Program-made: the position numbers and the translations under genes | The notes under the pieces: model-generated | Database searches by the model: none | The model's input: only the letters and a program-made list of their open reading frames with translations | What the model was told of the DNA's origin: nothing | Assembly (NCBI RefSeq): GCF_007846085.1 | Contig: NZ_VOEJ01000005.1 | Location: 248,001 to 312,000, forward strand | Reading direction: 5' to 3' | Length of the DNA: 64,000 nucleotides | From: Mucilaginibacter pallidiroseus | Lineage (GTDB): Bacteria > Bacteroidota > Bacteroidia > Sphingobacteriales > Sphingobacteriaceae | Shown: piece after piece, positions 6,597-15,679 of the stretch | How the letters are laid out: every line of letters starts with the position of its first letter | Position numbering within the stretch: the first letter of the stretch is position 1

Positions 6597-9317
6597 ATGA
6601 TCTTAAGAAAATTTACCCTCCTCGTATCATTAATCGCTCTGTTTTCTGCATCAGCGTTTGCCCAAAGGGATACTGTAGACCTTAACACCCTGCTTGCCAA
6701 AACTGTAAAATTTGCAGGCGATTACCCCATCGAGAAAGTTTACGTACACTTTGATAAACGCTTTTATGCCGCCGGTGATACGGCCTGGTTTAAGGCTTAT
6801 GTTACGATGGAAAATCACCGGCCAACTAATATCAGCACCATAGTTTACCTGGATATTGCCAACAACCGCGATTCAATAGTACAGATACTAAAAATGCCGG
6901 TTACCAATGGCGTTGCAAGCGGCAGCCTTATTTTTTTACCTTCACAATATGCACAGGGCAATTATCATATAAGAGCATACACAGCATGGATGCGCAACTT
7001 TGAGCCCGACTACTTTTTTAATAAAAACATTGCTATTGGCAATGCTATAGATAACGATGTAAAAACCAATGTAAGTTTTAAAAGCAGCCCTACTGCAGAT
7101 GGCAAATTAAAGGTTGATGCCGCCATAACTTACAACGAGGCAGGCATAGTGCAGGCAAATAAAAAGGTAAACTGGATTGTTGGCCTAAACGGCAGCGAAA
7201 TTGCAAAAGGCAAGGGCACTACAGATGCCAACGGCATCTTGAACGTAAGCTTTACCGGAGTTGCAAATGCCAATCTGAAAAACGCCTTGCTTACAACCCA
7301 AATGGATATGGGTGAACGCCGAACGGTTACTAATAATATTGCTATAAAGCCGGCCATAGGTAGCAAGGACGTTCAATTTTTCCCGGAAGGCGGCGAGCTA
7401 ATTAACGGCGTACGCTCTCGTGTGGCTTTTAAGGCTATAGACATAAACGGGTTAGGCATTGAGGCAAAAGGTTCGGTAGTTGATAATGCCGGTACCGAGG
7501 TTATTACTTTTTCTTCAAAACATCTGGGGATGGGTGTGTTTGCCATGGTACCTGAAGAAGGTAAAAGTTATAAAGCGAATATCACTTTTGCTGATGGGTC
7601 AAAAGCTACCTACCCCTTGCCACGCTCGATGCCGGGCGGTATCAACATGACAATTTACAATGCACCGGCCGATAGTAACATCACGCTGAAAATATCAACC
7701 AACCAAAACTATTTCCAGGCAAACCAAAACAAGCACTTTTACGTGATTGGGCAAATAGGCGGTGCCATATTTTTTGCAGCCAAAACTACTTTACAATCGC
7801 AGGTTTATAACGCATCGATACCTAAACGCAAATTTCCCACAGGATTGGTACAGTTTACACTGCTTTCAGCTTTTGGTTCGCCGGTTAGTGAGCGTCTTAT
7901 ATTCATCAACCATAAGGACAACCTGAAACTGAACATCGCTACTGATAAAAAGATATATACAACACGCCAGAACGTTCGCTTATCCGTATTGGCCAAAAAC
8001 AAGCTACTGCCGGTTCAGGGTAATTTTTCGGTGTCGGTAATTGACGAAGGAAAAGTACCTTATGATGAAAACAACGAGACAACCATACTTTCGAACCTTT
8101 TGCTTACATCAGACCTGAAAGGATACATTGAAAAGCCGAACTATTACTTTTTAGCTAAAAACGCTACAGCCGAAGAAGATTTAGATTTGCTCCTGCTCAC
8201 ACAAGGTTATCGCCGCATATCCTACTCAAACATCATAAACAACCGTTTGCCAAAATTATTTTTAATGCCCGAATTAAACGGAATTGAAATAGCAGGCATC
8301 TTACGGAACAACACGGGCCTTCCTATTGCAAAAGGTAATCTTCGCCTTGCTATACCCGGCAAGCAGTCCGTCGAAACCATAACTGATATGACGGGTAACT
8401 TTAAATTGTCGAATCTTAATTTCAAGGATTCATCACAGCTTACATTGAGCGCGCGCAACAATCCAAATAACAGGAACCTGATGATCAACGTGAATCCGGA
8501 AACAGTGCAAAGCCCTTCCGCCAACGCCTATGCGCCGGATGAGATCACAAATATCGATAGCACGTTTAAGCCTTACCTAAATAATAGCAAGGTAAGATAT
8601 GATGCCTTACACATATTGAAAGAGGTTGTAATTAAATCGACAGTTATAAAACGGGCTCCGCACCTTGACTACCCTATGTTGAGTACGCTGCCGCCATTAG
8701 CCGACCAAACCATTGGGGCCGAAAGGATTGGATCTTGCCCATCATTGCTAACCTGTTTGCCAGCTATAGCTTTAGGTATAACATTTGACAATAATCTTTT
8801 GTACCTTACCCGCTACTACAACACTCCCAATAAAGCCCCGGTACAAATCTATGTAGACGGCCTTGCTGTTGATGCAAACTATTTAAATGGTGTACGCGGC
8901 GACAACGTTGAAAATATAGAGGTTTTTTATAAAGATGGCGTAAGTGGCATTAATAACATGTTCGGCACAATGGGCATTATTTCCATTACTATGAAAAAAA
9001 TAAAAAAGGAGAAGATAAGTTTTGCCCAACTTCAGGAAATGATTCCGCCGCCAAGTATACTTAATTTTATGCCGTTTGGTTACGCGCCTGTGCGTGAGTT
9101 TTACTCGCCCAAATACATAGTGCCTAAAACAAACGGCACTACAGACCTGCGCACTACAATTTACTGGAACCCTAAAGTGATTACCGATAAAACAACAGGT
9201 ACAAGCACATTTGATTTTTACAATGCCGATAGCCGTGGAACCTACCGCGTAACTATTGAAGGGCTTGATACTGATGGCAACCTTGGCCGTTCGGTTATCA
9301 GGTACACGGTTAAGTAG
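6597..9317 (+). CDS. Large exported protein with MG2-like and TonB plug-like domains, no barrel
   Basis: The 906-residue protein has a Sec signal peptide (SASAFAQ, cut near residue 22). Residues about 45-145 (YPIEKVYVHFDKRFYAAGDT) match the macroglobulin MG2-like domain found in many Bacteroidota surface proteins. Further beta-sandwich units follow, with a carboxypeptidase-regulatory-like segment near 555-620 (GILRNNTGLPIAKGNLRL). Near 735-810 is a TonB plug-like stretch (QIYVDGLAVDANYL, VENIEVFYKDG). The chain then ends without an outer-membrane beta-barrel. Such proteins are widespread in the phylum and poorly understood. They may be periplasmic or surface factors related to receptor proteins. 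The ATG lies just after a TACTTTTTTTG stretch that may include its promoter. Confidence 0.75.
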   Translation: MILRKFTLLVSLIALFSASAFAQRDTVDLNTLLAKTVKFAGDYPIEKVYVHFDKRFYAAGDTAWFKAYVTMENHRPTNISTIVYLDIANNRDSIVQILKMPVTNGVASGSLIFLPSQYAQGNYHIRAYTAWMRNFEPDYFFNKNIAIGNAIDNDVKTNVSFKSSPTADGKLKVDAAITYNEAGIVQANKKVNWIVGLNGSEIAKGKGTTDANGILNVSFTGVANANLKNALLTTQMDMGERRTVTNNIAIKPAIGSKDVQFFPEGGELINGVRSRVAFKAIDINGLGIEAKGSVVDNAGTEVITFSSKHLGMGVFAMVPEEGKSYKANITFADGSKATYPLPRSMPGGINMTIYNAPADSNITLKISTNQNYFQANQNKHFYVIGQIGGAIFFAAKTTLQSQVYNASIPKRKFPTGLVQFTLLSAFGSPVSERLIFINHKDNLKLNIATDKKIYTTRQNVRLSVLAKNKLLPVQGNFSVSVIDEGKVPYDENNETTILSNLLLTSDLKGYIEKPNYYFLAKNATAEEDLDLLLLTQGYRRISYSNIINNRLPKLFLMPELNGIEIAGILRNNTGLPIAKGNLRLAIPGKQSVETITDMTGNFKLSNLNFKDSSQLTLSARNNPNNRNLMINVNPETVQSPSANAYAPDEITNIDSTFKPYLNNSKVRYDALHILKEVVIKSTVIKRAPHLDYPMLSTLPPLADQTIGAERIGSCPSLLTCLPAIALGITFDNNLLYLTRYYNTPNKAPVQIYVDGLAVDANYLNGVRGDNVENIEVFYKDGVSGINNMFGTMGIISITMKKIKKEKISFAQLQEMIPPPSILNFMPFGYAPVREFYSPKYIVPKTNGTTDLRTTIYWNPKVITDKTTGTSTFDFYNADSRGTYRVTIEGLDTDGNLGRSVIRYTVK

Positions 9318-9340
9318 CTATAATACTATATGATTTATTA

Positions 9341-9370
9341 GTCCGCTCATTTATTTGTGCGGACATTTTT
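9341..9370 (+). terminator. Intrinsic terminator after the MG2/plug-like protein gene
   Basis: GTCCGC and GCGGAC arms surround a 12-nt AT-rich loop and are followed by A-T5. It lies 23 bases after the stop. Confidence 0.75.
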
Positions 9371-9458
9371 GTTTAGGTAAATGACATTGTAATGGTTTAG
9401 ATGCGTGAACAATTGAACGCCAACGCCTGTTGCTTAATCAATATCAAACACCAAAATC

Positions 9459-10328
9459 ATGAGCGATATAAACACCTCAACAAACAAAACATTTAAAATA
9501 GGCGGCGAAATCACCATAAACAGGCTTGGTTACGGCGCCATGCGCATTACCGGCAAAGGCATATGGGGGCCGCCTGCCAACCATGATGAATCTATCCGCG
9601 TGCTAAAAAAAGCTGTAGAGCTTGGCGTTAATTTCATTGATACTGCCGATAGCTACGGCCCAAATGTATCTGAAGAACTGATTGCCGAAGCACTTCATCC
9701 GTACGCATCAGACTTGCTAATAGCCACCAAGGGCGGTTTATTGCGCACCGGGCCCGACCAATGGCCTGTTGACGCCAGCCCTGAGCATTTAAAAGAAGCT
9801 TTGGAAGGTAGCTTGAAACGCTTAAAAGTTGACCATATCGACCTGTATCAATTACACCGCATTGATCCAAAAGTACCTGCCGAAAAAAGCTTCGAATTTT
9901 TAAAGAACGCACAACAGGAAGGTAAAATAAAACACATAGGTTTATCGGAAGTTGATGTTGATGCCATTAAACATGCGCAGGAATACTTTGATGTGGTATC
10001 GGTACAAAATATGTACAGCGTAGATAACCGTAAATGGGAAGGTGTCCTGGAGTATTGCGAAGAAAATAATATTGCGTTCATACCATGGTATCCCCTAAGC
10101 GGTGGCAATGTCACCGCGGAAGAAAAGCTGAAAGCAATTGCCGACAAACACGGCGCTACCATACACCAGATTGCCCTTGCATGGCTATTGCAACATTCGC
10201 CCAATATATTACTTATCCCGGGCACATCAAGTGTGGCCCACCTGGAAGAGAACATGAAGACAGCCGACATTAAACTGGACGAAGCTGACATTGAAGAATT
10301 AGATGGTATTAACCCGCCGGTAGGTTAA
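9459..10328 (+). CDS. Aldo/keto reductase family oxidoreductase
   Basis: A 289-residue NADP-dependent oxidoreductase with the TIM-barrel AKR fold. Visible signatures are FIDTADSYG (catalytic Asp and Tyr), IATKGG (catalytic Lys), and LYQLHRID, where the His of the usual tetrad sits. Near the C-terminus the cofactor loop LLIPGTSSVAHLEENMK is typical of the IolS/YajO-like group. Substrate is not predictable. It is monocistronic with a hairpin terminator just after the stop. The start ATG is preceded by an AT-rich leader without a strong Shine-Dalgarno, as usual in this phylum. Confidence 0.92.
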   Translation: MSDINTSTNKTFKIGGEITINRLGYGAMRITGKGIWGPPANHDESIRVLKKAVELGVNFIDTADSYGPNVSEELIAEALHPYASDLLIATKGGLLRTGPDQWPVDASPEHLKEALEGSLKRLKVDHIDLYQLHRIDPKVPAEKSFEFLKNAQQEGKIKHIGLSEVDVDAIKHAQEYFDVVSVQNMYSVDNRKWEGVLEYCEENNIAFIPWYPLSGGNVTAEEKLKAIADKHGATIHQIALAWLLQHSPNILLIPGTSSVAHLEENMKTADIKLDEADIEELDGINPPVG

Positions 10329-10346
10329 GCGACCATTAAGCTATTT

Positions 10347-10376
10347 AAAAGGATATCACAAATGTGATATCCTTTT
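10347..10376 (+). terminator. Intrinsic terminator after the aldo/keto reductase gene
   Basis: An AAAAGGATATCACA stem pairs with TGTGATATCCTTTT and runs into a T6 tract. It overlaps the region just before the next small gene. Confidence 0.85.
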
Positions 10377-10399
10377 TTGTTATATGTATTTTTGCTTCA

Positions 10400-10780
10400 A
10401 TGAAAACTAAAGAAGAGATTCTAGACAGCTTTTATAGCACTGGCGCTGATGGCAATCCCGAAATGTCTGCCAATGATTTATTGAACGCTATGGAAGCTTA
10501 TGCCAGGCAGGCTTTTGAAGCAGCAAAACAAACGCAACATGGGCAGCAAACGTTTACCAGCTATGCCGACTACGTAGCCACTTTACAGCCGGAGCCACAC
10601 AACGCAGAGGCAGAAACCGTGCGCCTTGTTTCCGAAACAATCATTGAACAATTTATCCCGCATGACCCCGCTGTTCAGCAGTTTTCGTTCGATTTTAAAA
10701 CGTCCGGTAAAAGTTACCGTGTTCATTACCAAAAATCGGCACAGGGTTACTGGGAATTTAACGGCTACGACTGCTTATAA
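10400..10780 (+). CDS. Hypothetical protein, 126 aa
   Basis: A 126-residue soluble acidic protein starting MKTKEEILDSFY. The C-terminal half (FSFDFKTSGKSYRVHYQKS...YWEFNGYD) looks like a small beta-sheet unit, and the N-terminal half is helical and Gln/Ala-rich. I do not recognise a family. I chose the ATG that follows the upstream terminator instead of the GTG inside that hairpin, which would add 12 hydrophobic residues. It converges on the YciI-like gene. Confidence 0.65.
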   Translation: MKTKEEILDSFYSTGADGNPEMSANDLLNAMEAYARQAFEAAKQTQHGQQTFTSYADYVATLQPEPHNAEAETVRLVSETIIEQFIPHDPAVQQFSFDFKTSGKSYRVHYQKSAQGYWEFNGYDCL

Positions 10781-10796
10781 CTTCACTTAGATATTC

Positions 10797-11087
10797 CTAG
10801 ATATTTGCCACCTTAAATGGCTTAATATCCACCGTCTCCCAAACTTTAGCTACAATATAAATTTCGTTTTCCTTCCAGTCCTGCAGTTCGCTTTCGCTCT
10901 CAAATTGCAGCACCAGCGTTGATCCTATCATTTTACCATCGTCATTAAGCATGGCACCGCCTAAAACAAAATTGCCGCTCTCCTTAAGGCGTTTTGCGCC
11001 ATCAAGGTGTTGCTGCCTCGCATTCATGCGTCTGTCAAGAGCACCCTCGTCGGTATAATCGTATCCGGTAACTAAGTATTGTTTCAT
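10797..11087 (-). CDS. YCII-related domain protein
   Basis: A 96-residue single-domain protein of the dimeric ferredoxin-like YCII family. Family features are the conserved His-containing RQQHLDGAKRL helix, the GGAMLNDDGKMIGS turn and a C-terminal VWETVDIKPF strand. The family includes YciI of enteric bacteria; some members are hydrolytic or dehalogenating enzymes, most have no known role. It is probably monocistronic and divergent from galK across 136 bases. Confidence 0.85.
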   Translation of the reverse strand: MKQYLVTGYDYTDEGALDRRMNARQQHLDGAKRLKESGNFVLGGAMLNDDGKMIGSTLVLQFESESELQDWKENEIYIVAKVWETVDIKPFKVANI

Positions 11088-11223
11088 ATCAAGAAAATTA
11101 AATTATTAGCCAATGCAAATACGCAAAGGGCAATGCAAATTAAGTCAATTTACTTATTTGCCGTACCGCTAATAAGCTTAAGTTTTTTCATATTTGTTAA
11201 ACATTGCCAAAGTAAACGCAAAC

Positions 11224-12393
11224 ATGAAAAACCAACTTCAGCAACAATTTAAACAAACATATAATAAGTCGGCCACACATTCTTTTTTTTCGCCCGGGCG
11301 CGTAAATCTTATTGGCGAGCATATCGACTACAATGGTGGCCTGGTAATGCCTTGCGCAGTAACATTCGGCACTTATTTGCTGGTAGCACCAAATGATGAT
11401 AACGTTTTTCGTTTTAAAAGTATCAACTTCCCCGAAGAAGGCAGTATAGAAATTAACGCCGACCATGCCAAGCAAGGCAGCCTCTGGTACAACTACCCTA
11501 CCGGAGTCATCAGTTACTTTCTGCAACAAAATAAAACGCTTGGCGGGCTAGATATGCTTTATTACGGCGATATCCCCATAGCGTCTGGCCTTTCATCTTC
11601 TGCATCAATAGAAGTGGTAACGGCTTTTGCGCTTAACCAAATATTCGATGCCGGTTTCAGCAAGCTGGACCTTGTCCTGCTTTCTAAATGGGTCGAAAAC
11701 GTTTTCATAGGCCTAAACAGCGGCATTATGGATCAATTTTCGGTAACCTTTGGCGAGCAGAATAAAGCTTTGATGCTTAACTGCGACACGCTTGAATATG
11801 AAGCGGTACATACCAACCTTGGGGAGTACGTTTTAGCTATTATAAATACCAATAAGCCGCGCAAATTGGCAGAATCCAAATACAACGAACGCGTTGAAGA
11901 GTGTGCCGAAGCGCTGCAGGCACTAAAGCAGGAGCTTTATATCAAATACCTTTGCGATATTGATACCGATACTTATAACAAGTACCAACATCTGTTAACA
12001 GACCAAACAGTAAACAACAGGGCACGCCACGTAATTGAAGAGAACGACAGGGTAAAACTGGCAGCGGAAGCGCTAAGCGGCAATAACCTGGAAGAATTTG
12101 GCAGGCTTATGTATGCTTCGCACAATTCACTTCGCGATTTATATGAAGTAAGCGGTATTGAACTAGATACCGTTGTTGAATATGCCGCCACAAACCCCGA
12201 CGTTATAGGTGCCCGCATGACGGGAGCCGGATTTGGCGGCTGCGCCATTGCATTGGTTAAAGGCAGCGCCTTTGATAAGTTTAGTGCAGAAGTTACAGAA
12301 TACTACACCAATAAAATTGGATACGCTCCATCTGTTTACAAATCATTAATTGGCAATGGCGTTAGCGAATTGAAACAGGAGCAATATGCGTAA
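11224..12393 (+). CDS. galK: Galactokinase
   Basis: GHMP-family kinase of 389 residues that makes galactose 1-phosphate from galactose and ATP, the first step of the Leloir pathway. The galactokinase signature SPGRVNLIGEHIDYNGG lies near residues 23-39, the ATP-binding PIASGLSSSASIE near 118-130, and the third GHMP motif GARMTGAGFGGC near 330-342. The length is normal. I chose the ATG 10 codons inside a possible TTG start because it precedes the conserved N-terminus by the usual distance. Other Leloir genes are not adjacent. Its last codons overlap the start of the methyltransferase gene by 8 bases, so the two are co-transcribed. Confidence 0.95.
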   Translation: MKNQLQQQFKQTYNKSATHSFFSPGRVNLIGEHIDYNGGLVMPCAVTFGTYLLVAPNDDNVFRFKSINFPEEGSIEINADHAKQGSLWYNYPTGVISYFLQQNKTLGGLDMLYYGDIPIASGLSSSASIEVVTAFALNQIFDAGFSKLDLVLLSKWVENVFIGLNSGIMDQFSVTFGEQNKALMLNCDTLEYEAVHTNLGEYVLAIINTNKPRKLAESKYNERVEECAEALQALKQELYIKYLCDIDTDTYNKYQHLLTDQTVNNRARHVIEENDRVKLAAEALSGNNLEEFGRLMYASHNSLRDLYEVSGIELDTVVEYAATNPDVIGARMTGAGFGGCAIALVKGSAFDKFSAEVTEYYTNKIGYAPSVYKSLIGNGVSELKQEQYA

Positions 12394-12919
12394 ATTAAAA
12401 CTCGACGAACTGAACCGCGCTACCATTGGCGAATTTAAAGAACAGGATAAATTGCCCGTTGCCGTGGTGTTAGATAATGTGCGCAGTATGCATAATATAG
12501 GTTCGATTTTTCGGACGAGTGATGGCTTTGCCGTTGAGCAGATTTGCCTTTGTGGGATCACAGCGCAACCACCACATCGCGAAATTGAAAAAACGGCATT
12601 AGGTGCTACACAATCGGTGGAGTGGACTTATTTTGAAACACCAGTGCAAGCCGTAGGAAAGCTAAGAGCTGATGGATACAAGATCATTGCCATTGAACAG
12701 GCCGAAAATAGCACCATGCTGCATACTTTTGAGCCAAAGCCAAACGAAAAGTATGCACTTATATTTGGCAACGAGGTAAACGGCGTGAGCGATGAAGTAA
12801 TGCAGGTAATTGACGAGTGCATCGAGATACCGCAATTTGGCACTAAGCACTCTTTCAACATCGTGGTATCGGCAGGTATAGTGCTGTGGGATTTTTTCGC
12901 TAAACTCAATCTCAAATAA
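12386..12919 (+). CDS. TrmH/SpoU-family RNA 2'-O-methyltransferase
   Basis: A 177-residue SPOUT-class methyltransferase. The three knot-forming motifs are visible: motif 1 NVRSMHNIGSIFRTSD, motif 2 ALIFGNEVNGVSDE, and motif 3 IPQFGTKHSFNIVVSAGIVLWD. These bind S-adenosylmethionine and carry the catalytic Arg and Asn. The protein lacks the extra N-terminal substrate-binding domain of RlmB, so it is the short type. The tRNA or rRNA target is uncertain. Translation is probably coupled to galK by the 8-base overlap. Confidence 0.9.
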   Translation: MRKLKLDELNRATIGEFKEQDKLPVAVVLDNVRSMHNIGSIFRTSDGFAVEQICLCGITAQPPHREIEKTALGATQSVEWTYFETPVQAVGKLRADGYKIIAIEQAENSTMLHTFEPKPNEKYALIFGNEVNGVSDEVMQVIDECIEIPQFGTKHSFNIVVSAGIVLWDFFAKLNLK

Positions 12920-12925
12920 ACAAAT

Positions 12926-13591
12926 ATGAATGCGCTTGCAAAAAAGTTACTGATGAAACCGGGTCAAAGCTGGCTGATACTAAATGCGCCCGAAAGCTAT
13001 CCGTCTACTTTAGAGCCGGTACCGGATAATACGCAGCTTATCTTTAGTTTAAACGAAGCAAGTGTTAACGGTATGCAGATTTTTGCTAAGAACAGCAGCG
13101 AACTTGAAGCAAACCTTGCACAGATAAAACCGATTCTCACTAACGATACCGTGCTGTGGATCATTTATCCAAAAAAGAATTCAGGGGTACCGACAGACCT
13201 TGAAATGATGGGTAGCTGGGATATTATGGCTGCGCATGGATTGCGCCCGGTAGCCTCAGCTGCTGTAAATGGTGTTTGGACGGCACTACGTTTCCGCCCG
13301 GAACATTTGGTTAAAAAATCTGATAGCAGCAAGCAAGCCATTGGTAACAAAAACGATTATTCATCATTCATCGACCCAGATACCAAAACAGTAATGCTAC
13401 CTGCAGATGCTATGGAAGCCCTGGCTGGCCACCCTACTGCACTCGGGCATTTTGACAAACTCGCCTACTCCCACAAAAAGGAATATGCAGTTTGGATTCT
13501 TAGCGCCAAGCAAGAACAAACGCGTCAAAACCGCATAGCAAAAATGGTGGAGATGCTGCTGGCAGGCAAACGCAATCCTACTGACAAATAA
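12926..13591 (+). CDS. DUF3052-like / YdeI-OmpD-associated two-domain protein
   Basis: 221 residues in two parts. Residues 1-130 (LLMKPGQSWLILNAPESY, then VLWIIYPKKNSG and VNGVWTALRFRPE) resemble the DUF3052 domain. Residues 150-215 (VMLPADAMEALAGHP, then FDKLAYSHKKEYAVWILSAK and RQNRIAKMVEML) match the bacteriocin-protection YdeI/OmpD-associated C-terminal domain. Members are mostly uncharacterised and may relate to envelope stress. It starts 6 bases after the methyltransferase stop, so it completes a galK-spoU-ydeI-like operon. Confidence 0.78.
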   Translation: MNALAKKLLMKPGQSWLILNAPESYPSTLEPVPDNTQLIFSLNEASVNGMQIFAKNSSELEANLAQIKPILTNDTVLWIIYPKKNSGVPTDLEMMGSWDIMAAHGLRPVASAAVNGVWTALRFRPEHLVKKSDSSKQAIGNKNDYSSFIDPDTKTVMLPADAMEALAGHPTALGHFDKLAYSHKKEYAVWILSAKQEQTRQNRIAKMVEMLLAGKRNPTDK

Positions 13592-13628
13592 AAGATTGAG
13601 AATAATATACAATATTAGTAAAATGTAA

Positions 13629-13648
13629 AGGGCCGCATGCGGCCCCTT
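13629..13648. terminator. Bidirectional intrinsic terminator
   Basis: A GGGCCG-CATG-CGGCCC core flanked by A-rich and T-rich sides lies between converging genes (the YdeI-like gene and the small secreted protein gene). Confidence 0.8.
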
Positions 13649-13653
13649 CTATT

Positions 13654-14078
13654 TTAAAGTATCTTATCTACATAAAAGAAGTTAGAAACACCATCAACCG
13701 TAAAGAAACGGTAAACAGTACATTTTATCCGGAGCGGGGCGTTGGCTTTAGCAGCGGTTAAGGCATCGGCATTGTTACCGGTAAAAGGCACGTAAAACTT
13801 CTGCTTGTAACCATTCAGGCTTACTCCTATAGCCTTTTTCAATCTGTTTAAATTAAGGCCGTATAACTTGTTTATCTGCATTAGGGTGAGCAGGCTGTTT
13901 CACTAACCTTGCCTGTTTCACCTGTGTAGGTAGCATACAGCGTAACCGTATCTTTGTAGGCATTTGCAAAAGCCATATTTGCAAACGGGTTTACCAATAC
14001 CGAACTTTTTGAAGTTTGAGCTTTAACAGAAAAGTTAAGGGCAAGCAACGTACATATTTCCAAAGCTATTTTTGCCAT
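13654..14078 (-). pseudogene. Small secreted protein split into two frames (possible frameshift or coupled pair)
   Basis: Two short frames follow each other on the minus strand. The upstream frame (65 codons, 14078-13881) starts MAKIALEICTLLALNFSVKAQ, a signal peptide, and stops after ETACSP. The downstream frame (75 codons, 13881-13654) starts at the ATG of a TAATG overlap and ends FFTVDGVSNFFYVDKIL. Neither half alone looks complete: the first is export signal plus a short beta segment, and the second lacks any export signal. A single base indel near 13881 would fuse them into one protein of about 140 residues. A natural translationally coupled pair or a sequencing error cannot be excluded. 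No named family recognised. Confidence 0.5.
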
Positions 14079-14192
14079 AGATTAAATTATTGAGTAAAAC
14101 CTTCCCCTCTAATCCTGGCTCGCAATAAGCGGCTATACTGTTTGAAAAAACTTTTCTAATATAATAAAATAACTCTACTGTCAATTAAATAG

Positions 14193-15674
14193 TTAGTAAA
14201 AAACCTGCTCAAATTGATTGACCGCATCTTTACTCTCAAGCGTTGTGTGCCCCATCAAAAACTCATCAACCTTACGTGCAGCTTCACGCCCTTCAGATAT
14301 TGCCCAAACCACCAGTGATTGTCCCCTGCGCATGTCTCCTGCGGTAAAAACCTTACTTACATTTGTGCGGTAAACGCCTTCTTGTGCCTGTACGTTTTTA
14401 CGGTCATCCAGTTTTACGTTAAGCTGCTGCAAAGCACCCTCAAACTGGGGGTGTACAAAGCCCATTGCCAAGAAAACACGCTGGCAAGGTATTTCGCGTT
14501 CGCTGCCTTCAACTTCGCTAAATTTCATAGGGCGGCCAAAATCATCAATCTCCCAGCTTACGTCACTTACTTTTAGAGCCCGCAGTTCGCCATTTTCATC
14601 GCCCAAAAACTCTTTGGTATTTATACCCCAAAAGCGTTCAACGCCTTCTTCGTGAGAACTGGTAGTTTTAAGCACCATTGGGTATGTAGGCCAAGGCATG
14701 TGCGCAGTACGTTTCTCGGGCGGTTGCACCATTACCTCAAACTGCTTAACCGAAGCTGCATTCTGGCGGTTTGATGTACCCACACAGTCAGATCCGGTAT
14801 CACCACCGCCTATAACCACAACATCCTTGCCTGTAGTTAGTATTTCTTCTGCATTGATAGCTGTGCTGCTAACGCGTTTGTTCTGTTGCTTTAAGAAATC
14901 CATCGCGAAGTGTACGCCCTTTAACTGGCGGCCCGGTATAGGCAAATCACGCGGAATGGTTGAACCACCTGCAAGTACTACGGCATCATGCGTGCGCACA
15001 ATCTCATCCGCAGCAATGGTTTTACCTACCTCAACATTGCATTGAAAAGTTACGCCATCCTCTTCCATAACCTGGATGCGGCGATCAATAACCCATTTCT
15101 CTAATTTAAAATCGGGTATACCATAACGCAGCAAACCACCGGGGCGGTCGTCGCGCTCGTAAACAGTTACACTGTGGCCTGCTTTGCTCAACTGTGCAGC
15201 AGCAGCCAAACCTGCGGGGCCCGAACCAACAACAGCCACCTTTTTGCCCGTTTTAATTAAAGGCGCAACCGGCTTAACCAGGTTTTTTGAGTAGGCTATC
15301 TCAATAATATGTTTCTCAATTTCCTCGATAGCTACCGCTGGCTTATTAATGCCTAACACACATGCAGATTCGCAAGGTGCAGGGCAAATTCTGCCGGTAA
15401 ATTCGGGAAAGTTATTAGTTGATGACAAAATTTGGTAAGCCTCTTCCCAGCTGCCGCGATATACTGCATCATTAAACTCAGGGATAACATTGCCAAGCGG
15501 GCAGCCCGAGTGGCAAAACGGTATACCGCAGTTCATACAACGTGCCGACTGCTGGTTTAACTTTTCATCGCTATATAAGCCAACAAACTCATTATAGTTT
15601 TTTACCCTTTCGGCAACAGGTGTTTTATGAGGGAGTTCCCTATTAAATTCCTGAAATCCTGTAACTTTTCCCAT
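14193..15674 (-). CDS. gltD: Glutamate synthase (NADPH) small subunit
   Basis: The 493-residue FAD-containing beta subunit passes electrons from NAD(P)H to the large subunit. The N-terminal region holds two [4Fe-4S] Cys clusters ([14 protein letters not shown] near 47-60 and [12 protein letters not shown] near 97-108). An FAD Rossmann motif ([17 protein letters not shown] near 147-163) follows, with a second dinucleotide fold ([13 protein letters not shown] near 284-296) for NADPH. It sits 5 bases downstream of gltB, so both are one operon, with gltB first. Confidence 0.97.
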   Translation of the reverse strand: MGKVTGFQEFNRELPHKTPVAERVKNYNEFVGLYSDEKLNQQSARCMNCGIPFCHSGCPLGNVIPEFNDAVYRGSWEEAYQILSSTNNFPEFTGRICPAPCESACVLGINKPAVAIEEIEKHIIEIAYSKNLVKPVAPLIKTGKKVAVVGSGPAGLAAAAQLSKAGHSVTVYERDDRPGGLLRYGIPDFKLEKWVIDRRIQVMEEDGVTFQCNVEVGKTIAADEIVRTHDAVVLAGGSTIPRDLPIPGRQLKGVHFAMDFLKQQNKRVSSTAINAEEILTTGKDVVVIGGGDTGSDCVGTSNRQNAASVKQFEVMVQPPEKRTAHMPWPTYPMVLKTTSSHEEGVERFWGINTKEFLGDENGELRALKVSDVSWEIDDFGRPMKFSEVEGSEREIPCQRVFLAMGFVHPQFEGALQQLNVKLDDRKNVQAQEGVYRTNVSKVFTAGDMRRGQSLVVWAISEGREAARKVDEFLMGHTTLESKDAVNQFEQVFY

Positions 15675-15679
15675 AATTA

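Noticed and set aside
9848..10291. Minus-strand open frame opposite the aldo/keto reductase gene
   Set aside because: Shadow of a confidently identified gene; Ser/Cys/Met-rich composition without a family.
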